A stretch of 25,200 nucleotides of DNA, taken from NCBI GenBank assembly GCA_031266095.1, contig JAISBR010000222.1:1-25200 (forward strand). The letters run 5' to 3'. Below, piece by piece: positions 16,319 to 24,000 of this stretch. The number at the start of each line of letters is the position of its first letter. The first letter of the stretch is position 1. The notes under the pieces were generated by a model. The model had not been told where the DNA came from and ran no database searches. It saw only the letters and a program-made list of their open reading frames with translations. A program made the position numbers and the translations under genes. The DNA comes from Treponema sp. (GTDB lineage Bacteria > Spirochaetota > Spirochaetia > Treponematales > Breznakiellaceae).

Positions 16319-16341
16319 ATATCACGTTTATGTGATATGAT
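16319..16341 (+). promoter_or_regulatory. operator-like dyad overlapping a -10 box
   Basis: ATATCAC (16319-16325), 6-nt spacer, GTGATAT (16332-16338) is a perfect inverted repeat. It overlaps TATGAT (16336-16341), a -10-like hexamer 6 nt before the ATG at 16348. No good -35 is seen. The half-site spacing fits a dimeric repressor. It is also about 175 bp upstream of the predicted sigma-54 start, within reach of an enhancer-binding protein. Confidence 0.4.
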
Positions 16342-16347
16342 CGCGGT

Positions 16348-16791
16348 ATGGATTATGGAATCACTGTCCAGGAAAGAGGCCGGGATGCACATTATTTTGT
16401 CAGTTGGTCGCCCCTTGCCATCGCGGATCGCTGGGACATCAACGCGAAAGTTCCCGCAGTAGCGGGGGTTTACGAAATTTACTGGATGGACGATCACAGT
16501 CACCTGCGGATGTTCTCGGTGGGCCAGACTCATTATGGCGGTTTGAGAAGTGAGCTCCGCCGGCTCACCGATCCTGAACTGATAGATGATCCGAAAGCAA
16601 GAAAAATATTTGAAAATGAGGAGATCTGGTACCGCTACGCGCCGTCCAATTCGGCTGCGGCAATGGCCGATGTGGTCTGGTTCTTTATGCAGACCTATTT
16701 TCCCGAAAATCCCGGCGTGGAACATTCAGGCCGTTACAAAAAGATATTTATGAATGAATCCGCCCCGGATAAACTAATTTGGGTACCTTAG
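16348..16791 (+). CDS. small protein with possible degenerate GIY-YIG fold
   Basis: 147 aa, no signal peptide. The central part, VAGVYEIYWMDDHSHLRMFSVGQTHYGGLRSELRRL (residues 38-73 region), has the order of GIY-YIG domains: GVY (40-42), a strand, VGQT (58-61), then an Arg-rich helix (R67, R71, R72). A later helix, DVVWFFMQTYFPENPG, sits where these nucleases carry catalytic Glu and Asn, but the Glu is not evident, so it may be inactive or only similar by chance. No Shine-Dalgarno; a -10-like TATGAT ends 6 nt before the ATG. Divergent from the sigma gene. Function unknown; DNA or RNA binding is a guess. Confidence 0.5.
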   Translation: MDYGITVQERGRDAHYFVSWSPLAIADRWDINAKVPAVAGVYEIYWMDDHSHLRMFSVGQTHYGGLRSELRRLTDPELIDDPKARKIFENEEIWYRYAPSNSAAAMADVVWFFMQTYFPENPGVEHSGRYKKIFMNESAPDKLIWVP

Positions 16792-16874
16792 CAGGCAGAC
16801 GGAAGGGTGATTCGATGTTATATTGCAATTTGTTTAGGACAGGACACTAAGCGGGTAAAGTAAGTGAGGGCATC

Positions 16875-17543
16875 TTGATTGACTACGTGGTTCCGACCAA
16901 TATTGATGACCGGGTTTTAACCAGGGCGGTGCGGATTTTGGAAGGCGGGGGGCTGATAGCCCTGCCCACGGATACTTCCTGGAGTCTGGTCTGTTCTCTG
17001 CAATCCCCGGCGGGTATTAAAAAACTCAGACGGCTTTCCGGGGAACGTGACGAGCGGCATTTTACCCTTCTCTGTTCCAATATTTCCCAATTCGGGGAAT
17101 TGTGCAGCCTGGACAATAGCCGCTTCCGGCTGATCAAACGGCTTTCGCCGGGACCATACGTGTTCATCCTGAAAACCCTCTTGGGGACTGAAAAAGCCCT
17201 GGACATACGCCGCCGGGAGACGGGGGTACGTATTCCCAATCATCCGGTACCCTTGGCCCTGCTCAAAACCCTGGCGCAGCCCCTGTATTCAATAACCGCC
17301 AAAAAAAGCATGAAAGCCGGGGCCGGATGGGAAGGCGGCGAAGAGGAAACCGAAAGCGCCGAACTGCCTCCCATTCCTGAGGAAGATCTTTTTGAAGGCG
17401 GCTGGGAACTTGAGGAGATCAACGGGGTGAATTTAATTCTAGACAGCGGGGAAGAACGAGAACGAATCTTTTCCACGATTCTGGATATCTGCGGGGATGA
17501 GGTACAACTTCTCCGCCAGGGGGCCGGCCCCTGGCCGGCCTGA
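16875..17543 (+). CDS. YrdC/Sua5/YciO-domain protein
   Basis: 222 aa from TTG 16875, preceded by GAGGG (16866-16870). The N-terminal 140 residues fit the YrdC fold: LEGGGLIALPTDTSWSLVC (27-45), IKKLRRLSGERDERHFTLLCS, LSPGPYVFILK and VRIPNHPVPLALLKTL. Members make threonylcarbamoyl-AMP for tRNA t6A (TsaC/Sua5) or are of unclear function (YciO). RHFTLLC replaces the KRP.xxxP-type block, and TSW replaces TVYGL, so YciO-like is more likely than the t6A enzyme. About residues 150-180 are an acidic insert (GWEGGEEETESAELPPIPEEDL) that is unusual. The last residues (QGAGPWPA) are encoded by a strong hairpin. Confidence 0.75.
   Translation: MIDYVVPTNIDDRVLTRAVRILEGGGLIALPTDTSWSLVCSLQSPAGIKKLRRLSGERDERHFTLLCSNISQFGELCSLDNSRFRLIKRLSPGPYVFILKTLLGTEKALDIRRRETGVRIPNHPVPLALLKTLAQPLYSITAKKSMKAGAGWEGGEEETESAELPPIPEEDLFEGGWELEEINGVNLILDSGEERERIFSTILDICGDEVQLLRQGAGPWPA
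17522..17540 (+). terminator. strong hairpin at the end of the YrdC-family gene
   Basis: GGCCGGCC (17522-17529), CCT, GGCCGGCC (17533-17540): perfect 8-bp arms. It overlaps the last codons and ends at the stop TGA; a T-rich tract (TTGCTTTTAT) follows. An alternative stem CCAGGGG/CCCCTGG shares bases. Likely an intrinsic terminator that trims into coding sequence, or an inserted mini-palindrome. Confidence 0.5.
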
Positions 17544-17558
17544 ATTGCTTTTATACGC

Positions 17559-17585
17559 TTGAAACCGGAGCGGATAGACTATAAT
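17559..17585 (+). promoter_or_regulatory. promoter for cls, apparently leaderless
   Basis: TTGAAA (17559-17564), 15-nt spacer, perfect TATAAT (17580-17585). ATG at 17592 is 6 nt beyond; the gap TAAAAT holds no Shine-Dalgarno. Confidence 0.5.
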
Positions 17586-17591
17586 TAAAAT

Positions 17592-19130
17592 ATGAAGGAC
17601 CGGTACTGGTTTCGGGCTGTATTCAGAAGGCGGGTATTTGTCATCATTACCCTCCTGGTTCAAATCGCGTTTATCATCGCGCTCCTCGCCGGAACAGGTA
17701 TATATTTCCGGTATGTAAACTGGATGCTCAATATCCTCAGTATTGGCGTATGCATACACGTGTTTAACAAGCGGGAAAAAGCCGCTTATAAACTTACCTG
17801 GATTTTTCTGATTATGCTATTTCCCTTCTTTGGAGGGATCATGTACATTATTTTTTATTCACAGTCAAACCCCCGAAAACTCAGGCGGCTTATTGAAAAG
17901 AATATTCAGGACAGCCGGGATTTGTTCTACCTTTTCGGAAATCATCTACCCGATTTGATCGAAACGTATCCGGAATTTAAGCCCCAGGCCTATTATCTGC
18001 AAGAGCACGCCGGTTTTCCGGTGTATACCCATACCAAAACGGAATATTTTGACTCAGGGGAATCTTTTTTTCAAAGACTGTTAGTCGAAATGGAAAAAGC
18101 GAAACGGTATATCTTCCTGGAATTTTTTATTCTCAAGGAAGGGATAATGCTGAATCCTATTATTTCCATTCTGGAAAGAAAGGCGCGGGAGGGGCTTGAT
18201 GTCAGGATCATGTGCGATGACCTGGGCTGCTTTATAACCCTGTCTCCTGATTATCGGCAGCAGTTGGAGAAGAAAGGAATCAAGTGGTTTGTGTTTAATC
18301 CCTTTACGCCCATCCTTTCCTCGCTGCAGAACAACCGTGATCACCGCAAGATCATTTCGATTGATGGCACGGTTGCCTTTACCGGAAGCATAAACCTGGC
18401 GGATGAATATATCAATGCGGTTGAGCGTTTCGGCCACTGGAAGGACTCTGGCCTTATGCTTGGAGGCGAAGGCGCCTGGTCGCTCACCCTGATCTTTTTG
18501 CAGATGTGGAATTTGCGGCGCGGAGTGAATGATAATTATGCGTCATTTTATCCCTGGAAAGACAGCCCCGGCGAATTCGCTGCTACGGGCTTTGTACAGC
18601 CTTACGCGGACAGCCCTATTGATGATGAGAATGTGGGAGAACATGTGTACATCCAGATTATCAACAAGGCAAAAGAATACGTGTACATCAACACCCCCTA
18701 CCTGGTTATAGACGACAACCTCCTGTCCGCCCTGACCCTGGCGGCGAAAAGCGGAGTGGATGTACGGATTATCACCCCCCACCGCTGGGATAAATGGATC
18801 GTGGCGATCACCTCCCGTTCCTATTACCGCCAGCTCATCTCCGCAGGGGTAAAAATTTATGAATACACCTCGGGCTTCAATCACAGCAAGACCTTTGTCT
18901 CAGACGACAAAATAGCCACCGTGGGCACCACCAACCTGGATTTTCGCAGCCTGTATCTGCACTTTGAATGCGGGGTTCTCCTCTACGATACCGATACCGT
19001 TTTAGCGGTAAAAGAAGATTTTTTACGGCTTGTCCCGGTTTCACAGCGGGTCGGGCTTGAGGACTGCGCCCATAATAGATTTCAGCGGATCATTCCGGAC
19101 ATACTGCGGCTTTTCGCGCCGCTGATGTAG
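17592..19130 (+). CDS. cls: cardiolipin synthase
   Basis: Phospholipase D-superfamily membrane enzyme that condenses two phosphatidylglycerols into cardiolipin and glycerol. 512 aa, full length. Seen: two N-terminal membrane helices (about 16-38 and 68-90), and two HxKx4D motifs: H251-R-K253-x4-D258 within DHRKIISIDGTVAFTGSIN and H431-S-K433-x4-D438 within NHSKTFVSDDKIATVGTTN. Each is followed by the usual G-S/T-x-N. It lies alone after the YrdC gene with its own promoter. Perfect TATAAT close to ATG suggests a leaderless transcript. Related PLD-family synthases cannot be excluded, but motif order and length fit ClsA. Confidence 0.93.
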   Translation: MKDRYWFRAVFRRRVFVIITLLVQIAFIIALLAGTGIYFRYVNWMLNILSIGVCIHVFNKREKAAYKLTWIFLIMLFPFFGGIMYIIFYSQSNPRKLRRLIEKNIQDSRDLFYLFGNHLPDLIETYPEFKPQAYYLQEHAGFPVYTHTKTEYFDSGESFFQRLLVEMEKAKRYIFLEFFILKEGIMLNPIISILERKAREGLDVRIMCDDLGCFITLSPDYRQQLEKKGIKWFVFNPFTPILSSLQNNRDHRKIISIDGTVAFTGSINLADEYINAVERFGHWKDSGLMLGGEGAWSLTLIFLQMWNLRRGVNDNYASFYPWKDSPGEFAATGFVQPYADSPIDDENVGEHVYIQIINKAKEYVYINTPYLVIDDNLLSALTLAAKSGVDVRIITPHRWDKWIVAITSRSYYRQLISAGVKIYEYTSGFNHSKTFVSDDKIATVGTTNLDFRSLYLHFECGVLLYDTDTVLAVKEDFLRLVPVSQRVGLEDCAHNRFQRIIPDILRLFAPLM

Positions 19131-19259
19131 GGCGGGATCTTCAATTTAAGAGGCGGCCGCGGCGGGCTTCACAGCGCAGCGAAGGCCGTAAGTATACCGG
19201 TTTTTCTAAAACACTCAAGCGCCACGCATTCCCGCGCCATTTATATAGCGGAGAAAACT

Positions 19260-20918
19260 ATGAGTGTAATGGCGTATATGCCCTATGGGGCGGGAGGAAT
19301 CATTATCCGGGTTGAGGCGGATATTCGCAGGGGCATCCCGGGAGTCGATATTACCGGGCTTGCGGAAGGGGCGGTACGGGAGGCCCGGGAACGGGTCCGG
19401 GCGGCGTTCAGGAATTCGGGCTTGAGTTTTCCCCTGGACCGGATTCTCATCAACCTGGCGCCGGCGGGACTGCGGAAGGACGGGGCCGCGCTGGATCTGC
19501 CCATTGCCCTCGCGGTAATGGCGGCGGCGGGGCTGGCGCCGGTTCCCGAAAGCTTGCTGGTGATGGGAGAACTTGAGCTTTCGGGCAGAATCAGGCCGGT
19601 ACGGGGAGTACTGGCGGCGATTGCCGCGGGATTGGAAGAAGGAATTACTGAGTTTATTGTTCCGGCGGAGAACGCGCGAGAGGCGGCAATTCTGGGCGGT
19701 AATGAAGGCGGGCCGGGGGCGCGTTTTGCCGCGCCGGCTACCTTACGCGAAGCGCTTCACGCTCTTTTTACCCGTGAGGAGAGCGGCGAACTTCCCATGC
19801 CGGCGGGATCGGATGGCGCGGCGGATAATGAGACGGATGTCCGCCTGAGAGACGCAAGTGCCGCAGGGGACTTTGCCGATGTGCGGGGGCAGGACGTATA
19901 TAAGCGGGTATTGGAAATCGCCGCCGCCGGGGGGCACAATGTGCTGGCATTCGGCCCGCCGGGGGCAGGGAAGACCATGCTCGCCCGGCGGCTGCCTTCT
20001 ATCATGGCGCCTCTTAGCCCTGATGAGGCGGTGGAGGTGACCCGGCTGTACAGCCTCGCGGGACCGTATAAAACCGGTACGACTGCAGGTGCTTCTCATA
20101 ACGGCGGCTTTATAGATCATCTGATTACCCATCCGCCGTTTCGCGCTCCACACCATTCCGCCAGCGCCGAGGGAATTCTCGGCGGCGGCAGATTCCCCCG
20201 GCCTGGCGAAATCAGCCTGGCCCATTTTGGCGTACTCTTTCTGGATGAGGCTCCGGAGTTCAGGGCCAATGTGCTGCAGGCTCTGCGGGAACCGCTGGAG
20301 GACCGGATGATAAGCATCGTCCGGGCGGAGGGGCCGGTACGTTTGCCGGCGGAGTTCCAGTTATTGCTGGCGGCCAATTCCTGTCCCTGTGGCCGCCTGG
20401 GTATCCGGAGGCCGTATGGCGATCTGAGCGAGGGTGATGTGACGGATGCGGGCTGTTTCTGTTCACCTGAGGAGATTTACCGCTACTGGCGCAGATTCGG
20501 CGGCGCCCTGCTCGACCGCGTTGAACTGCGCGTCATGGTCCTGCCGCTCAAAATCAGTGAGCTGGACAGGCAGGACGCAGGCGGAGAACGCGGCGTGGAT
20601 ACAGCGAAACGGGTACTGGCGGCGGTTGAGATTCAGCGGCGGCGTTACCGGGGAATGGGCATCCGCCGTAACGCCCTGCTGCCGGCGGGGAAACTGAAGA
20701 GCCTTTGCCCCATGAGCACCCGGGCGGAAACCGCCTTTCACAAAGCCATGGATAAGCTGGGCCTTTCAGGCAGGGCCTACCATGGGATTCTTCGGGTGGC
20801 CAGGACCATTGCGGACCTTGAGAGCAGGGACATGATTGACACTGTGCATATTTTGGAGGCGGTTCAGCACCGCCGGCGTGGGGAGGATCCATTCGAAATC
20901 TTACACGCTGAAAACTGA
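19260..20918 (+). CDS. comM: YifB/ComM-type magnesium chelatase-like AAA+ protein
   Basis: 552 aa, a little longer than the usual 500-510. ComM is known as a branch-migration helicase that helps integrate DNA during natural transformation. Seen: N-terminal Lon-S16-like fold (GIPGVDITGLAEGAVREARERVRAAF, 25-50 region), Walker A GPPGAGKT (232-239), Walker B VLFLDE (325-330), the sensor block LLAANSCPCG (369-378) and a C-terminal Mg-chelatase domain with LSGRAYHGILRVARTIADLE. A Gly/Ala/Asp-rich linker (about 172-205) is longer than typical. GGAG at 19250-19253 precedes the ATG. Other competence genes are not in view. It converges with the PHP gene, 48 bp apart. Confidence 0.93.
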   Translation: MSVMAYMPYGAGGIIIRVEADIRRGIPGVDITGLAEGAVREARERVRAAFRNSGLSFPLDRILINLAPAGLRKDGAALDLPIALAVMAAAGLAPVPESLLVMGELELSGRIRPVRGVLAAIAAGLEEGITEFIVPAENAREAAILGGNEGGPGARFAAPATLREALHALFTREESGELPMPAGSDGAADNETDVRLRDASAAGDFADVRGQDVYKRVLEIAAAGGHNVLAFGPPGAGKTMLARRLPSIMAPLSPDEAVEVTRLYSLAGPYKTGTTAGASHNGGFIDHLITHPPFRAPHHSASAEGILGGGRFPRPGEISLAHFGVLFLDEAPEFRANVLQALREPLEDRMISIVRAEGPVRLPAEFQLLLAANSCPCGRLGIRRPYGDLSEGDVTDAGCFCSPEEIYRYWRRFGGALLDRVELRVMVLPLKISELDRQDAGGERGVDTAKRVLAAVEIQRRRYRGMGIRRNALLPAGKLKSLCPMSTRAETAFHKAMDKLGLSGRAYHGILRVARTIADLESRDMIDTVHILEAVQHRRRGEDPFEILHAEN

Positions 20919-20966
20919 AATATGGCTCAAGGCCATTCCATAACCCGGCTTTCGGAGCAGGGAGTC

Positions 20967-21878
20967 TCATACAAACGGCCGAGGCGCCAGCAACTCCTGT
21001 ATGGCCTCCAAAACACCATCCTGTATACACCTTCCTCTGTTGGAACAACCCAGCTTACGGTCCGAGCGGACCGCGCTGTGAAAGTCACTCCCCTCGGTGA
21101 CATACAAGCCCAGGTTTCTGCCCAATTCCTCAAGACGGCGGCAGGCCCCGGGCTTGGCGGTGGGGTGCCACGCCTCGATACCCATAAGTCCCCGGTCTTT
21201 CAGCGCCTGTATCAGATCCGGAAGGCGGCCCCAGGCGATATACAGGGACATGGGGTGGGCCAGGACCGGAATTCCCCCGGATTCCCGGATCAGGACTGCG
21301 GCTTCCTCAAATTCCAGGCCCATTTTGGGTACATAGAGCGGTTTCCCCACTCCCAAATAGCGGGCAAAGGCCTGTTCCCCGGTTTTTACGATTTTTCGTT
21401 TTATGAGAAGGTTGGCAAAGTGGGGCCGGCCTATCGAATGACCACCTGACAGGGCCAACAGGTCTTCCCAACTGGCTTCGATGCTCAATTCGTGCATCCT
21501 GTCAAGGATTTTCCGGTTCCGAGCCTCCCGGCGGCGGGATAATTCGGCGATAGCCGCCAGAAAAGCGGGACTGGGACGGTTTATGCCCAGGCCCAGCAGG
21601 TGAAATTCGCCGCCGGGGCCAAGGCCGCAGAGTTCCGGTGAGGATGTCCCTATAGATGAGACGGGCTTCCAGTTGATGTTTATCTCTATACCGGGAATGA
21701 AGTGGATTCCCATTGCTTCCGCCTCGTTTTTCGCGCCCTCCAAGCCCTCAGTGGTGTCATGATCCGTGAGCGCCACGGCGCGCAGCCCTTGGTTAGCCGC
21801 TTCCCGAATAAGCAGAGCGGGGCTTAAATCTCCGTCGGAGGCGTTTGAATGGGTGTGCAGATCAATCATTATGGTCAT
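20967..21878 (-). CDS. PHP-domain phosphoesterase (TrpH/RNase AM-like)
   Basis: 303 aa. Metal-dependent PHP hydrolase; TrpH-type members act on nucleoside 3',5'-bisphosphates and short 5'-ended RNA. Seen: IDLHTHSNASDG (5-16; His8, His10, Asp15), ALTDHDTTEG (36-45), GIEIN (63-67), a later VLAHP, and the C-terminal EGSDFH, giving the expected metal ligands. Between GIEININW and FHLLGLGIN there is an insertion of about 20 residues (PVSSIGTSSPELCGLG). Start ATG 21878 or ATG 21869; neither has a strong Shine-Dalgarno. Divergent from the cyclic-nucleotide-binding gene, 74 bp apart. Confidence 0.88.
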   Translation of the reverse strand: MTIMIDLHTHSNASDGDLSPALLIREAANQGLRAVALTDHDTTEGLEGAKNEAEAMGIHFIPGIEININWKPVSSIGTSSPELCGLGPGGEFHLLGLGINRPSPAFLAAIAELSRRREARNRKILDRMHELSIEASWEDLLALSGGHSIGRPHFANLLIKRKIVKTGEQAFARYLGVGKPLYVPKMGLEFEEAAVLIRESGGIPVLAHPMSLYIAWGRLPDLIQALKDRGLMGIEAWHPTAKPGACRRLEELGRNLGLYVTEGSDFHSAVRSDRKLGCSNRGRCIQDGVLEAIQELLAPRPFV

Positions 21879-21916
21879 TCTAATGTAAAGGTTTGGGCCT
21901 AATCTACCGAAAGGAC

Positions 21917-21945
21917 TTCAAAAACTGCTTCTTTTTGTCGATAAT
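21917..21945 (+). promoter_or_regulatory. promoter for the cyclic-nucleotide-binding pair
   Basis: TTCAAA (21917-21922), 17-nt spacer, GATAAT (21940-21945). ATG 21953 follows after 7 nt, with no Shine-Dalgarno. This also argues against the upstream start at 21893. Confidence 0.5.
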
Positions 21946-21952
21946 TAATCGT

Positions 21953-22945
21953 ATGCCAAAGCCCTTTCAATACCGGTCTGGTTCTCTCATCTACTTTCAA
22001 GGAGACGCCGCGGATCATGTTTTTATCCTTCAGAACGGCAAGGTAAGCTTGGTCTATCAGGATATTGAAACCAAAGAAGATGTGCGGGATCAGGTGCAAT
22101 CCGGCGAATTCTTTGGTGTTAAATCTGCCCTGGGCCGCTTCCCCCGGGAAGAAAACGCCGTTACCCTGGCGGATTCCACTATCCTGGCATTTACGGTTCC
22201 CGAGTTCGAGGCGCTGGCCATGGCAAATACCCGGATCATCATGAAGATGCTGAAGGTCTTTTCCAACCAGATGCGGCGAATCCACAGCCGGGTTTCCGGC
22301 CTCATGGAGAAGGAAGATTTGGAGTCCGACGAGGGACTGTACAATGTGGGCGAATACTATCTGAAAAACAAGCGTTTCTCTCAGGCGCGGTATGTGTTCA
22401 GCCGTTATCTGACCTATTATCCCTCCGGAAAAAACGCCGTTCAGGCCGCGAAGAATCTTGAAACTACGGAAACCGCCCTGGCCAAACTTAACGATGGTAA
22501 AGATTCCGTGACGGCCGTACCGCCTCGCGCCGCGCCAATCGCCGCCTCCCGGCAAGTACAGTCCGACGCCGCCAAAGCCTATTACGACGCGGTCAGCCTT
22601 ATCTCCCAGGAAAAATATCAGCAGGCATACCTGGCCTTTAAAAAGATCGTGGATGCCAATGAGGATCCGGAATGGATGGCCCGGAGCGCATATGAAATCG
22701 GCCGGTGTATGTTCTTCCTCAATAAATATGAGGATTGCGTCAGGTATTATACGGATATGCTTACCCGCTATCCCCGGCATCCGTATATCAAGGATGTGGT
22801 ATTCCTGCTCGGCCAATGTTATGAGAAACTCGGTAAAAAGGGCCAGGCAGCGGCCTTCTACACGAAGATCCTTTCCATGTCGACGGACCCTGATGATGGA
22901 ACCGTAATGAGGGCAAAGCGGGCCCTCAAGGCCATGGAGCGATAA
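21953..22945 (+). CDS. cyclic-nucleotide-binding-domain protein with TPRs
   Basis: 330 aa. Residues 1-120 form a cNMP-binding-like beta-roll (SGSLIYFQGDAADHVFILQNGKVSLVY, QSGEFFGVKSALGRFPREENAVTLADS), but the phosphate-binding cassette is altered: GEFFGV and REENAV replace GE.AL and R-x-A. Binding of cAMP or another ligand is therefore uncertain. The C-terminal half has two TPR-like parts separated by an Ala/Pro linker (about 185-200): YYLKNKRFSQARYVFSRYL and KAYYDAVSLISQEKYQQAYLAFKK up to GQCYEKLGKKGQAAAFYTKIL. There is no HTH. Start chosen at MPKPF by promoter position. The next gene starts immediately after its stop, so the two probably function as a pair. Confidence 0.8.
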   Translation: MPKPFQYRSGSLIYFQGDAADHVFILQNGKVSLVYQDIETKEDVRDQVQSGEFFGVKSALGRFPREENAVTLADSTILAFTVPEFEALAMANTRIIMKMLKVFSNQMRRIHSRVSGLMEKEDLESDEGLYNVGEYYLKNKRFSQARYVFSRYLTYYPSGKNAVQAAKNLETTETALAKLNDGKDSVTAVPPRAAPIAASRQVQSDAAKAYYDAVSLISQEKYQQAYLAFKKIVDANEDPEWMARSAYEIGRCMFFLNKYEDCVRYYTDMLTRYPRHPYIKDVVFLLGQCYEKLGKKGQAAAFYTKILSMSTDPDDGTVMRAKRALKAMER

Positions 22946-23590
22946 ATGGCCATGGACTTGTCCGCTTTCAGCCGTTTTACCCGGACTTTTCAACCGGGTG
23001 AGATGATCTTCTCCGAATTTGAGCCGGGAGATACCTTTTACCTTATCCAGTCCGGCAGGGTAGAGCTGGTGAAAATCATCGGAGACCTTGAGCGGACTCT
23101 GGACATACTCCAGCCTTCCGAAATGTTTGGTGAAATGGCTATTCTGGAAAATTCTCCCCGATCCGCCACCGCCATCGCTTTGGACCTGGTACAGGTACTG
23201 GAATTTAACGCCCAAAACTTTGAAATCCTTATGCTGGGCAATCCCCAGATCGCTCTCAAGCTGCTGCGGATGTTTGCCAAGCGGATATACGATTCCAAGC
23301 GGCGCTTTATGATTCTCACCCTGACGGACCCCCAGGCCAAAATCGCCGATGTGTTCCTTATGCTCGACGAGACCCAGGGCAATAGCGATAAAACCACCGA
23401 GAGCCGTGAATTCCGAACCACCGTGGACGATGTAGCTCATTGGGCGGGGATGAGCATTACTGAAACCAGAGATACCCTGAACCACTTTGTCACCCAGCGG
23501 CGGGTAGAGATTTTCCCCGACCACATTATAGTGAAAAACATCAACGACTTTTCCCGTTTCGTCACTTCGCGGCGCAATAAGATGAGTTGA
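22946..23590 (+). CDS. Crp/Fnr-family transcriptional regulator
   Basis: 214 aa. Cyclic-nucleotide-binding domain at 1-120 with a near-canonical phosphate-binding cassette, FGEMAILENSPRSATAIA (61-78; Glu63, Arg72, Ser73, Ala74), so cAMP or a related ligand is likely. A long dimerisation helix follows (about 100-135) and a C-terminal winged HTH with TTVDDVAHWAGMSITETRDTLNHF (recognition helix about 170-182). ATG 22946 directly follows the previous stop; GGAG lies inside the end of that gene. Its 3' end is overlapped by a small minus-strand ORF. Target genes unknown. Confidence 0.85.
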   Translation: MAMDLSAFSRFTRTFQPGEMIFSEFEPGDTFYLIQSGRVELVKIIGDLERTLDILQPSEMFGEMAILENSPRSATAIALDLVQVLEFNAQNFEILMLGNPQIALKLLRMFAKRIYDSKRRFMILTLTDPQAKIADVFLMLDETQGNSDKTTESREFRTTVDDVAHWAGMSITETRDTLNHFVTQRRVEIFPDHIIVKNINDFSRFVTSRRNKMS

Positions 23591-23708
23591 GCGGCGCGCC
23601 GCGGTTGCCGCTGTGGTAAGGCTTTAGCGCCGGGCACTGCCAAAACAGTACCCGGCACAACATCATAAACTTGCTGATGCTCATCAACACTTCGCTCGTC
23701 ATCGCCAT
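23562..23708 (-). CDS. small ORF with strong ribosome binding site
   Basis: 48 codons from ATG 23706-23708 (or ATG 23700-23702). AAGGAGGG precedes with ideal spacing to the second ATG. The peptide MAMTSEVLMSISKFMMLCRV starts with a hydrophobic, Met-rich helix and continues LFWQCPALKPYHSGNRGAPL. It overlaps the 3' end of the Crp-type gene by 29 bp and runs through an 11-bp-arm hairpin (23629-23656). It may be a real small protein or a repeat-borne reading frame. Family not recognised. Confidence 0.35.
   Translation of the reverse strand: MAMTSEVLMSISKFMMLCRVLFWQCPALKPYHSGNRGAPLNSSYCAAK
23629..23656. repeat. hairpin after the Crp-type gene
   Basis: GCCGGGCACTG (23629-23639) pairs with CAGTACCCGGC (23646-23656), 10 of 11 positions, 6-nt loop. 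Nearby are the palindrome GCGGCGCGCCGC (23591-23602) and CATGGTTC-gaa-GAACCCATG (23784-23803). No T-run follows. The interval 23591-24410 contains no convincing gene besides the small minus-strand ORF; it is made of repeats. Confidence 0.45.
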
Positions 23709-23825
23709 TCCCTCCTTACTTGCTATTATCCCGTTTGTCTTCCCCCGTGTCCCCTTGTCCGTCAAATAACGGAAGAATATTGCCATGGTTCGAAGAACCC
23801 ATGTTCCCGGGCGTTCATGACCCCT

Positions 23826-23982
23826 AGAGCCTGTTGCACTTGCAGGGTTTTGCGCCACTTTGTACCGCAAAACCACAATTATCCGGCATCCTGCGAACCT
23901 TCGGTTCGACGGAGTTTGGAGGGTAAAAAATCGCCTGCCAGGCGATTTTTGGAGGTTTTATGCACAAAGTGCAACAAACTCC
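23826..23982 (-). repeat. 157-bp composite palindromic element, second copy of the kinase repeat
   Basis: The ends match the 57-bp repeat at 725-781 in reverse orientation: 23944-23982 is 38 of 39 identical to 763-725, and 23826-23841 matches the other end with one mismatch. The inside, missing from the first copy, holds three perfect hairpins: GGTTTTGCG/CGCAAAACC (23846-23874), CGAACC-ttc-GGTTCG (23894-23908) and a terminator-like AAAAATCGCC/GGCGATTTTT (23926-23950). The right end abuts the 23-bp tandem array. Confidence 0.75.
23926..23950. terminator. bidirectional terminator-like hairpin inside the composite repeat
   Basis: AAAAATCGCC (23926-23935), loop TGCCA, GGCGATTTTT (23941-23950). 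It has a GC-rich stem with T-runs on both strands, the best intrinsic terminator shape in the window. Confidence 0.5.
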
Positions 23983-24000
23983 TTGGCTGGACGCAGAGAC

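Noticed and set aside
16875..17543. Calling the YrdC-domain gene tsaC/sua5
   Set aside because: The canonical substrate motifs are altered and an acidic insert is present; YciO-like is at least as likely, so no symbol was given.
21899..23524. Long minus-strand open frame of 541 codons opposite the cyclic-nucleotide-binding pair
   Set aside because: The plus strand carries clear cNMP-binding, TPR and HTH motifs; the antisense frame shows no domain and is a composition effect.
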